Both the position numbers and the translations under genes were made by a program. The notes under the pieces were generated by a model. It had not been told where the DNA came from and did not search any database. It saw only the letters and a program-made list of their open reading frames with translations. From CAZMCH01 sp964564735 (GTDB lineage: Bacteria > Poribacteria > DTPJ01): a stretch of 33,037 bases of DNA. The stretch covers positions 1 to 33,037 of the forward strand of contig CAZMCH010000043.1 in the NCBI GenBank assembly GCA_964564735.1, in the 5' to 3' direction. Shown piece after piece: positions 16,009-23,253 of the stretch (positions within the stretch are counted from its first letter, which is position 1; each line of letters begins with the position of its first letter).

Positions 16009-16318
16009 ATCATAAAAAAGCTTCCAGAGGAAACACGTTTTATATTGGGAGATACTCATTACAATACCCCTGATGTCCGTAATTTATGCGTATATCCCTG
16101 GCGAATACTGATAAATTCATGTCGAAACATCCTCGCACAGACATAGGAGGGAAGTTCGCAAGATATTCCACAAACTTCGTTCATTGGCAATAGAGAATTT
16201 TAATGAGCAATTCAAAGTCATCTTTGATATTCATGGTCAGATGCAGACCAAGGGTTTGTTAAATACAAGACGCTTTGCATTAGGAGCAATATTTGTATAT
16301 CAGATAGCATTACTTTAA
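16009..16318 (+). pseudogene. Transposase remnant (C-terminal half, frameshifted)
   Basis: Three reading frames in succession give pieces of one DDE-type transposase. The first, KLPEETRFILGDTHYNTPDV (from 16015), contains the Asp of a catalytic block. A short piece PRTDIGG follows around 16131. The last, EVRKIFHKLRSLAIENFNEQ (from 16151), continues FKVIFDIHGQ and RRFALGAIFVYQIALL to the TAA at 16318. At least two frameshifts and a missing N-terminus make it nonfunctional. It resembles IS4/IS5-group enzymes from memory; the exact family is not certain. Confidence 0.75.
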
Positions 16319-16399
16319 AGGTTTCAAAATAACATGAGCTTGAGAGTGGGCTTAAAAGCCTTTCTGAAATCGGCTTAGGGAATTATGACCAAGCATCAG

Positions 16400-16531
16400 T
16401 TAATTTGATATATCAGAGATTCTCGGTGATTTGGCATCAAAAATTCCTTTTATGATAGATGCCACTTTGTCGTTATCTTTATCAAAGCATTGACCTGTAA
16501 ACCTTTTGATTGTTATATAATGTAATGACAT
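16400..16531 (-). pseudogene. Transposase remnant (N-terminal fragment)
   Basis: A 43-codon frame on the minus strand starts MSLHYITIKRFTGQCF and ends with IIKGIFDAKSPRISDISN before a TAA. The pattern of repeated attempts ending in SPRISDIS is typical of the N-terminal helix-turn-helix part of some IS4-like transposases. It is oriented opposite to the C-terminal remnant at 16009, so it probably comes from another insertion or a rearrangement. Confidence 0.5.
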
Positions 16532-16547
16532 TCTTGTTCATGACTAT

Positions 16548-16595
16548 ACCCTCCTATGATTTTTTCTATAATTTAATATTTTATCATAGGAGGGT
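16548..16595. repeat. 13-bp inverted repeat with 22-nt AT loop
   Basis: ACCCTCCTATGAT (16548-16560) and ATCATAGGAGGGT (16583-16595) are perfect complements around an AT-rich loop. It sits at the 5' edge of the N-terminal transposase remnant and upstream of the PHP gene. It could be an IS end, a small palindromic element or a terminator. Confidence 0.6.
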
Positions 16596-16637
16596 TTATT
16601 TGTCCGAACTTATGTCTGATCTTCGATACATTCAGCA

Positions 16638-16666
16638 TTGACAACATCGCAATTCTAAAGTATATT
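16638..16666 (+). promoter_or_regulatory. Sigma-70 promoter of the PHP-YcsI operon
   Basis: A perfect TTGACA (16638-16643), a 17-bp spacer and TATATT (16661-16666). Transcription would start about 50 nt before the ATG at 16721. Confidence 0.65.
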
Positions 16667-16707
16667 TTCTAGACAACATATTGACTATTTCATATTTTAC
16701 TTATAAT

Positions 16708-16720
16708 AAGGAGACTCCTT
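16708..16720 (+). promoter_or_regulatory. Palindromic ribosome binding site
   Basis: AAGGAGACTCCTT directly abuts the ATG of the PHP gene and is a perfect palindrome around a central A. The Shine-Dalgarno sequence AAGGAG is one arm. A protein dimer or pairing between two mRNAs could occlude it. Confidence 0.5.
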
Positions 16721-17956
16721 ATGGCATCTTCCATTTTTGAGTATTATCCAGATATAGAAAAACTTATGAGTTGGTATCGAACACAAGAAAAAAAACTAAA
16801 TATTGCTGATACTAACCTCCATATACATACACCATACTCATTTTCCGCCTTTGATAACATAAGTCAGGCGATTAGACTTGCCCATGAACAAGGTGTCATC
16901 GTTTTGGGTATAAGTGATTTTAATACAACAAAGGGCTATGACGAATTTACAAAGGAATGTAAAAATACAAAAATTTTCCCTGCTTATGGCATGGAAACAA
17001 TCGCATTATCTACAGAAGATCAAAAGAGCGGAATTAGATGGAACGATCCAAGTAATCCGGGGCGTATATATTTCTGTGGGAAGGCATTTAGATATCCATT
17101 ACAAATAAATGATAATACAAAAAATACATTAAGCAGAATTGCTGAGGCTCTTGAAACTCAGGTTCAAAAGATGATCATTAAGCTAAATGAACATCTAAAA
17201 AAAGTTTTGCCAGAAATACAGCTAGATTATAACTACATTAGAGATACCTTGACAACAGGAACAGTTCGGGAAAGGCATCTTGCAAAAGCATTGCAACTGG
17301 CAATAGTGCAAAAGTTTTCAGATACAAATGACATATCAAAAGCTTTGGCAAAAATTTATGGCAAAGAAAGCCAAGTTGATATTACAAATAGCGTGAAATT
17401 ACAGGATGAATTGAGATCGAATCTTCTGAAAGCAGGAAAAGTCGCATTTGTTGAAGAAAGCCCTTCTGCATATCTAAGCATGGATGAAGCAAAGTCCGTC
17501 ATGCTGGATATGGGCGGAATACCTTGTTATCCTGTTCTTGCAGACGGAACTAAGGGCGAATTAACTGAAGCGGAAAAAGACCCAGAAGCCCTTTGCAATA
17601 TGCTTATCAGCAAGGGAATATATTGTGCTGAATTTATCCCTACCAGAAATGACTTTGAGACATTTAAGAAGTATATATCAGTCTTTAAGAGCAAAGATAT
17701 TGCAATAACCGTCGGAACAGAGCATAATACGCCATTAATGGAGCCGATGTCACCTAAGTGCAAAGGTGGAATTGATTTTGGCGATCTGAAAAAGATATTC
17801 TGGAAAGGTGCTTGTTTGATCTCTGCCCATCAATACCTAACGAGTAAGGGATTGGCTGGATTTGTTGACTCTCTTGGAAACAGAACAGATATGGCAAAAG
17901 AAAGACTAGAATCTATAGGCGAAGCAGTTATTGCATATTATCTATCAATAGATTGA
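16721..17956 (+). CDS. PHP-domain protein (predicted metal-dependent phosphoesterase)
   Basis: A 411-residue soluble protein. The PHP metal-binding motif NLHIHTPYSFSAF places His34 and His36 as in PHP phosphoesterases and DNA polymerase III-type PHP domains. GISDFNTTKGYDEF (Asp66), GMETIAL (Glu92) and the late VGTEHNTPLM add further likely metal ligands. The long insert between about residues 110 and 260 is mostly helical and unknown. The substrate cannot be told. It starts 0 nt after a palindromic Shine-Dalgarno sequence and is followed after 13 nt by the YcsI-like gene, so the two probably act in one pathway. Its TGA stop is clearly used as a stop here. Confidence 0.8.
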   Translation: MASSIFEYYPDIEKLMSWYRTQEKKLNIADTNLHIHTPYSFSAFDNISQAIRLAHEQGVIVLGISDFNTTKGYDEFTKECKNTKIFPAYGMETIALSTEDQKSGIRWNDPSNPGRIYFCGKAFRYPLQINDNTKNTLSRIAEALETQVQKMIIKLNEHLKKVLPEIQLDYNYIRDTLTTGTVRERHLAKALQLAIVQKFSDTNDISKALAKIYGKESQVDITNSVKLQDELRSNLLKAGKVAFVEESPSAYLSMDEAKSVMLDMGGIPCYPVLADGTKGELTEAEKDPEALCNMLISKGIYCAEFIPTRNDFETFKKYISVFKSKDIAITVGTEHNTPLMEPMSPKCKGGIDFGDLKKIFWKGACLISAHQYLTSKGLAGFVDSLGNRTDMAKERLESIGEAVIAYYLSID

Positions 17957-17969
17957 AGGGAAATAGCTA

Positions 17970-18728
17970 ATGACACCTGCACAAGAAGCACGTTTGGCAA
18001 TGAGAAAAGGTGAATGGACGGGACCAACCAAACATAAAGTCCCCGGCTATGTAAAATGTAATCTTGTTGTGTTGTCAAAAGAACACGCTTACGACTTTAT
18101 CGTCTATTGCCAGCGCAATCCCAAGCCCTGCCCACTCATAGAAGTAACAGATATAGGCAATCCAGAGCCTAAAATGTCTGCACCAAAGGCAGATTTAAGA
18201 ACCGACCTCCCGAAATATGCTATTTATCGCAATGGTATTAGAGAAGATGACCAAACTGACATCATAAATTTATGGACAGATGATAGCGTTGCTTTTCTCA
18301 TTGGTTCAGGAATGACTTTTGATGACGCATTAGAACGCGCTGGCGTTCCTATGACACAGACTTGGCTTTATGAAACAAATATACAGACAATTCCATCAGG
18401 CAAATTTTTTGGACCAATGGTTGTTACAATGCGATTAATGACGCCACAACAAACAATAATAGCTTGCCAGCTTACAGGACGTTTTGTTTATACACATGGT
18501 GCGCCAATACATATAGGCGATCCATTATCGATAGGAATCGACCTGCAAAAACCGATAGTTGGACCACCATTGGCTGATATTCCAAAAGGATTGATGCCGG
18601 TGTTTTGGGCGTGTGGCGTAACTCCGCAATATTCTGCCATAGCTTGTAAACTTGATCTTCTAATCGCACATGCGCCAGCACACTCTTTCGTTACTGACTT
18701 AATAGCAGATCAGCTTTGTATTCCATAA
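17970..18728 (+). CDS. YcsI/DUF1445 family protein (putative hydro-lyase)
   Basis: A 252-residue protein, normal length for the DUF1445/YcsI family, which some databases call putative hydro-lyases or D-glutamate cyclase-like. Supporting signatures are ARLAMRKGEWTGPTKHKVPG, CQRNPKPCPLIEVTDIG, FLIGSGMTFDDALERAGVP and FWACGVTPQYSAI. The reaction is not firmly established for most members. GAAGGGA lies before the ATG, and the gap to the PHP gene is 13 nt, so the two are co-transcribed. No sugar- or amino-acid-specific neighbour narrows the substrate. It ends convergently with nrdJ. Confidence 0.9.
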   Translation: MTPAQEARLAMRKGEWTGPTKHKVPGYVKCNLVVLSKEHAYDFIVYCQRNPKPCPLIEVTDIGNPEPKMSAPKADLRTDLPKYAIYRNGIREDDQTDIINLWTDDSVAFLIGSGMTFDDALERAGVPMTQTWLYETNIQTIPSGKFFGPMVVTMRLMTPQQTIIACQLTGRFVYTHGAPIHIGDPLSIGIDLQKPIVGPPLADIPKGLMPVFWACGVTPQYSAIACKLDLLIAHAPAHSFVTDLIADQLCIP

Positions 18729-18852
18729 TATTCGGCTAGATGATATATCAAGGCATATCGTTATAGGTGGTTGTCGGGTTTTGTAACTAAACCCAATCTA
18801 ATTCAAAAACCAACATAAATTCACATAATCTACTAAATCAGCATTCTATATC

Positions 18853-21800
18853 CTAGCACCGAGAATATCCACAGTTTCGGCATTTTGTGCAACCTTCTTC
18901 AAAAACAAGCATGTTTCCACATTCAGGACACATATTGCCTGACATTTTTGGTTCACCGTGATTGCCATTTAGTTTGGAATTACATTCATCGGGATCCTCC
19001 TCAGCCAATATTTCAAGCACTCTGGCTATACCATCTGGCAGTGATCTGACTCTCTCTTTTCCAAAGCCGATTGACCCGCTTCCACCTATTCCTCTAAGCT
19101 GATCCGCTATTATCTCTGCTGGAACGCCTATCTTAAAGAGCATGGAAAGTAGTCTTCCATAGCCTTCAGCATCAGCAGTTACGTCTGCACCTGCTTTTCC
19201 GATATTCAGAAACACCTCGTAAAATTTGCCATTCGCTTTATTCATGGTTACATAGAGTTTCCCGACAGGAGTTTCTATGCGATCCGTTGTGCCTGCAATT
19301 TTGCGAGGTCTTGGGGCATTTAGTTTATCCATAATATATTGCAATTCTTGTTCTGGACTAACCTCTGGCTTTTCCTCTTTTTTAGTCTCTACTGCACTCA
19401 AAACTTGGTGCTGTTTGCATCCATCTCTATAAACGGTTATGCCCTTTATGTTTCCTAATCTATAGGCAAGCATATAGCTTTCTTTTATATCCTCAACTTG
19501 TGCATTATTAGGGAAGTTAATTGTCTTAGAAACTGCGTTTGTGACATGCTTCTGGAATGCAGATTGCATCTTAAGATGCCATTCATAACTTATATCATGG
19601 GAAGTTACAAAGCATCTCTTAACATCATCAGGAACACCGTCAACATGCTGAACTGATCCTGTTTCTGCAATTTTAGCCATTAAATCTTCACTATAAAATC
19701 CTCGTTCAATTGCAATCTTCTTAAATACACTATTTTCGACAAGCATTTTAACTGTTGGCTTACCTTCTGCATCATAAATCGATCCACGACTATAAACAAT
19801 CATAAAGAAAGGTTCAATGCCACCATTACAGTCTGATAAAGTGCTAAGTGTTCCTGTCGGTGCAATGGTTGTCCATGATGAATGTCTGACTTTATCTTCT
19901 TCTTTGCCTGTATCATAAATACTGCCTTTGAAGCTAGGGAACACGCCCCTTATTTTTGCCAGTTCAACGGAAGCCTCTTTCGCCTTTGTGTTGATAAATC
20001 CCATAACTTTGTCAGCAAGCCTCAATGCCTCATCAGAATCATAAGGTATGCCTAATATTGCAAGCATATCCGCCCATCCCATAACACCAAGTCCGATCTT
20101 ACGCGTAGCTTTGGTCATTTCCTCTATTTTTTCAATTGGATATTTGTTCATGTCTATAACATTATCTAAAAAATGCACACTTTTTTTGACTGTTTGAGCA
20201 AGTTTATCATAATCAACGTAGTATTTGCCTCTCTTTTCCTGAACCATCTTCAATAAATTGACAGACCCCAAATTACAAGATTCGAATGGTAAAAGCGGAA
20301 GCTCACCGCAATTTTTGTTGACAATCCAACTTTTAATAGACAATCCTTCTTCCTCGTTATCAAATCCACCAACATAAAAATTGTGAAATTCGTCAACAGT
20401 GCCATTATAGACATCCTCATAGCCATCAAATTCAGTTGATACAACCTTATGGTTTAATATCGTAGCGGATTCTTTCAATGACTTATAATTATCAAAACCA
20501 TACTTTGTGCCAAAGCGATAACTGAGATTTGCTTCTCTGCATTTTTCCTGAAATTCTTTTAGCCACGGTTCTCGTCCTAGTTCTTTTTTAAGTTCATTGT
20601 AGCAATCAATCTGCATTGCCTTAATATCGCTCATCTTTTCCTCATAGGCTTTATTTATGGATTCGGTAATCTTTTGCCTGTTTTCTTTTTTGGAATTAAA
20701 GGTATTTAGATAACATTCAGCACTATGATAACAAATTTCTCTATCACTCCAAGACAAAGTAAAAGTTATCCCACAGCCCTCGCAAATTTTTTCAACCATG
20801 ACGTTATTACCAACAAGAAAACATTTTAGGTCTGTTTTTGCCTGACATTCATCTAGCTTTCTTTTTGCTCTTTTGGTAAATCCATTATTAAAGGTTTCTG
20901 GATGATCTTTCCAAAATTCAGCAACTTTTTTAGACAAATGCTTTCTATATTCTGGATCAGAATTTCTGATCTGTGCCTTTTCACTAATTAAAGCCCTTGT
21001 TTCAGGTTTTCTTTTGGCGCCTATATGATATTTTTCACGAATTTCCTGCTGTTTGTTTGGATCATTCATCCAGTTTTTATCTGGAAATCTGCGCATAGGA
21101 TTATTATCGCCAATCATATCTTTTGTATGTAATATATAATGATCCCTAGCATCCATTACCTCTAAATTATCTATTCTATTATCCAAAGTATCATAATTCT
21201 TATGATGAACTACGTCATTTTTTCCAAGTTTTATTCCGGTTAATTCACTTACGATAATCCGATGTTCTTGTATCCACGTTTTATATTTTGCTGTTCTCAA
21301 CCAAACATAGTTTTTACTATTTGATAATCTAGGCTTCTCTATGATTTCTCTTATGCTGGATAGTTTTTTTTGCATTATACTGAGGCTATCGCCCTTAGTT
21401 AATTCTATTGACTGTTTAACTGTGCCGTCACTGAGTATAAATTTATGATTTTCTGTTACACGCAAAGAGTTTCCATCATCAAGATTAACCTTAATGATCT
21501 TTTTATTTTTGCCTGTCAATCTCGGATTACGCATCATGCGTATTGCAATTTTTCCTTCGTTATCCATACAATATACAGGAACATCATTTCCTTCTTCTGC
21601 AAGTTGTTTAATTGGAACAGAGTCTCTACCATCTGCGACAGCAACCAACGTATCGCCTGTTAGGCATGGATTCGTGCTTTCTATCATACCTAGATGCGGT
21701 GTTGGATTAGCATTATTTATTCTATCTAAAAAAATCAGACCGGGGTCACCTGTGCACCACGCATTATTAGCAATTCTATCGAGCACGTCTTTGGCATTAA

Positions 21801-22551
21801 CTTTTGCAAGAGCTTTTTTGGTATGAGGATCAATCAAATCATAATCAAGACCTTTTTCTGCAAGTTCCATAAATTCTTCATTGACACCAACAGATATATT
21901 GAAATTTGATAAGGTTTTACCATCTTTTTTCGCATCAATAAAATCAATAATATCAGGATGATTATAGGCAAGTATGCCCATGTTTGCCCCTTGCCTGACC
22001 CCACCTTGAGCAATTACCTTGCCAACAGCCATATCGTATATCTGCATGAAGGAAATGGGTCCAGATGCAGCTCCGCCTGTTGACTCAACCTTCGTTCCTT
22101 TTGCTCTTATATTAGAGAAATTGAATCCTGTGCCTCCACCATAAGCCTGTATATCTACAGCATCTCTCAATGTTCCGAATATTGATTTTCTGCTATCCTC
22201 TATCGGCAAGACAAAACACGCTGAAAGCTGTTGTGTCTCTCGTCCTGCACCTCTCAAGGCAGGAGAATTAGGTAAAAAATCGAGATTTGCCATCATAATA
22301 TATATTTCTTTTGCAAATTCAAACATATCTTCATAACTTGCACCATAATAAGTATCTGCAAAGGCAATATTTGCTGAGACCCTCGCAAGCATATCTTTTG
22401 GTGTTTCAATAACATTTCCGTCATCATCTTTCATAAGATAACGCTTTTCAAGGATTTTTAGCGCATTTTCAGAAAAGGACGTTTCTATTTCTAGCTTTTT
22501 TAATTCGTCCTCAACCCTGTTAGTTACCATAATATCATAATTAGTTCCCAT
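18853..22551 (-). CDS. nrdJ: Class II (B12-dependent) ribonucleotide reductase, intein-containing precursor
   Basis: A 1232-residue precursor; without the intein the enzyme is 780 residues, a usual NrdJ length. It makes deoxynucleotides from ribonucleotides with adenosylcobalamin. Seen in order: LDFLPNSPALRGAG, QLSACFVLPIEDS (a conserved Cys), YGGGTGFNFSNIR, IESTNP (residues 290-295), then the intein, then CGELPLLPFESCNLGS. Cys748 is the thiyl-radical cysteine of the NPCGE motif. Later come IGLGVMGWADMLA, APTGTLSTLSDCNGGIEPFF and ITVYRDGCKQ. The C-terminal metal-ribbon tail is MCPECGNM with CTKCRNCGYSRC. The start overlaps the end of nrdR by 11 nt, with GGGAGG at nine nt, so they form one operon with coupled translation. 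No NrdAB genes are in view. Confidence 0.96.
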   Translation of the reverse strand: MGTNYDIMVTNRVEDELKKLEIETSFSENALKILEKRYLMKDDDGNVIETPKDMLARVSANIAFADTYYGASYEDMFEFAKEIYIMMANLDFLPNSPALRGAGRETQQLSACFVLPIEDSRKSIFGTLRDAVDIQAYGGGTGFNFSNIRAKGTKVESTGGAASGPISFMQIYDMAVGKVIAQGGVRQGANMGILAYNHPDIIDFIDAKKDGKTLSNFNISVGVNEEFMELAEKGLDYDLIDPHTKKALAKVNAKDVLDRIANNAWCTGDPGLIFLDRINNANPTPHLGMIESTNPCLTGDTLVAVADGRDSVPIKQLAEEGNDVPVYCMDNEGKIAIRMMRNPRLTGKNKKIIKVNLDDGNSLRVTENHKFILSDGTVKQSIELTKGDSLSIMQKKLSSIREIIEKPRLSNSKNYVWLRTAKYKTWIQEHRIIVSELTGIKLGKNDVVHHKNYDTLDNRIDNLEVMDARDHYILHTKDMIGDNNPMRRFPDKNWMNDPNKQQEIREKYHIGAKRKPETRALISEKAQIRNSDPEYRKHLSKKVAEFWKDHPETFNNGFTKRAKRKLDECQAKTDLKCFLVGNNVMVEKICEGCGITFTLSWSDREICYHSAECYLNTFNSKKENRQKITESINKAYEEKMSDIKAMQIDCYNELKKELGREPWLKEFQEKCREANLSYRFGTKYGFDNYKSLKESATILNHKVVSTEFDGYEDVYNGTVDEFHNFYVGGFDNEEEGLSIKSWIVNKNCGELPLLPFESCNLGSVNLLKMVQEKRGKYYVDYDKLAQTVKKSVHFLDNVIDMNKYPIEKIEEMTKATRKIGLGVMGWADMLAILGIPYDSDEALRLADKVMGFINTKAKEASVELAKIRGVFPSFKGSIYDTGKEEDKVRHSSWTTIAPTGTLSTLSDCNGGIEPFFMIVYSRGSIYDAEGKPTVKMLVENSVFKKIAIERGFYSEDLMAKIAETGSVQHVDGVPDDVKRCFVTSHDISYEWHLKMQSAFQKHVTNAVSKTINFPNNAQVEDIKESYMLAYRLGNIKGITVYRDGCKQHQVLSAVETKKEEKPEVSPEQELQYIMDKLNAPRPRKIAGTTDRIETPVGKLYVTMNKANGKFYEVFLNIGKAGADVTADAEGYGRLLSMLFKIGVPAEIIADQLRGIGGSGSIGFGKERVRSLPDGIARVLEILAEEDPDECNSKLNGNHGEPKMSGNMCPECGNMLVFEEGCTKCRNCGYSRC
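20311..21666 (-). other. HNH-type intein inside NrdJ (452 residues)
   Basis: Precursor residues 296-747. It begins at Cys296 (CLTGDTLVAVADGRD, splicing block A), with the block B pattern VTENHKFIL at about 366-372, block F-like VDEFHNFYVGG, and ends IVNKN before the extein Cys748. The penultimate residue is Lys where most inteins have His, and 15 residues separate block F from the end. The central homing-endonuclease part has the HNH motif VVHHKNYDTLDNRIDNLEV (about 447-465). A zinc-finger-like pair CEGC...CYHSAEC follows, and then a region like homing-endonuclease-associated DNA-binding repeats. There is no LAGLIDADG. Splicing must occur for the reductase to work, because it interrupts the catalytic motif. 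Confidence 0.9.
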
Positions 22552-23023
22552 TAGCCTTTGCCTCCCTGTTAACTTCGTTTAGAAGTCCCCTAAGCTCATT
22601 TTGAAAATCTGTTATATCTGCAAATTCCCTATATACCGATGCAAACCTTATATATGCTACTTTGTCGAGTTTTTTTAACTCTTTCATAACCTTTTCTCCG
22701 ATAATATTGCTTTTTATTTCTATTGTTTTTAATTGTCTGAGATCATTTTCTATTCTATCAACAACATCATTGATAGTTTCTTGACTGACTGGTCTTTTTT
22801 CACAAGCCTTAGATAACCCACTTCTAAGTTTTACTCTGTCATAAGGCTCACGTCTACCGTCTTTTTTGATAATATAAATATCAAGTTCCTCGGTGCGCTC
22901 GTAAGTTGTAAAACGCTTTTCACAGTCAAGACACTCTCTTCTCCGTCTTGTAACGTTACCCGAATTTATCTCACGCTTGTCAATAACCTTTGTTTTTGAA
23001 CTCTTACAGAAGGGACATATCAT
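22541..23023 (-). CDS. nrdR: NrdR, transcriptional repressor of ribonucleotide reductase genes
   Basis: A 160-residue protein of normal NrdR length. The ATG at 23023 gives MICPFCKSSKTKVIDKRE; a GTG at 23032 would extend into the GGGGTGG Shine-Dalgarno-like sequence and is less likely. The zinc ribbon is formed by CPFC and CLDCEKRFTTYER, and the ATP-cone by VIDKRE...IIKKDGRREPYDRVKLR and VAYIRFASVYREF. It senses dATP/ATP and binds NrdR boxes in front of RNR operons. It lies directly upstream of nrdJ (11-nt overlap), and box-like sites sit on its own promoter, suggesting autoregulation of the whole operon. Confidence 0.97.
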   Translation of the reverse strand: MICPFCKSSKTKVIDKREINSGNVTRRRRECLDCEKRFTTYERTEELDIYIIKKDGRREPYDRVKLRSGLSKACEKRPVSQETINDVVDRIENDLRQLKTIEIKSNIIGEKVMKELKKLDKVAYIRFASVYREFADITDFQNELRGLLNEVNREAKANGN

Positions 23024-23065
23024 ACCAACCACCCCTGTATGTTGTGTTAAAGTTTAACTTAAACG

Positions 23066-23093
23066 CAACATATAGTAACACAACTATATATGA
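23066..23093 (-). promoter_or_regulatory. Candidate NrdR boxes
   Basis: CAACATATAG (23066-23075) matches 9 of 10 core positions of the NrdR box CwAtATaTwG. CTATATATGA (23084-23093) matches 8 of 10. Their start-to-start distance, 18 bp, is shorter than the roughly 31 bp usual for paired boxes, so only the first may be real. Confidence 0.45.
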
Positions 23094-23100
23094 AAGTCAA
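23072..23100 (-). promoter_or_regulatory. Sigma-70 promoter of the nrdR-nrdJ operon
   Basis: On the minus strand, TTGACT (23100-23095), 17 bp, TACTAT (23077-23072). Transcription would begin near 23065, about 40 nt before the nrdR ATG. The NrdR-box-like sites cover the spacer and the -10. Confidence 0.6.
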
Positions 23101-23146
23101 TAAGAATTTTCATTACGATAACATATTTTATTGAAAATGACAAATA

Positions 23147-23175
23147 TTGACATATAGGTTAGTAGATGCTATATT
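23147..23175 (+). promoter_or_regulatory. Sigma-70 promoter of the CheR-like/pseudokinase operon
   Basis: A perfect TTGACA (23147-23152), 17 bp, TATATT (23170-23175). The start would be near 23182, about 70 nt before the ATG at 23254. Confidence 0.6.
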
Positions 23176-23253
23176 ACAGAAAAATAATAGAGTTTTTTGT
23201 CCAATTAGAAATGGATAGTATTTTGCTTTTCAAATAAAAAAGGAAATTCCATT

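Noticed and set aside
16682..16708. Promoter TTGACT...TATAAT close to the PHP gene
   Set aside because: The spacer is only 15 bp and the start would fall in the Shine-Dalgarno sequence; the upstream TTGACA-17-TATATT is a better match.
20311..21666. LAGLIDADG homing endonuclease in the intein
   Set aside because: No LAGLIDADG helices were found; the endonuclease part has HNH signatures instead.
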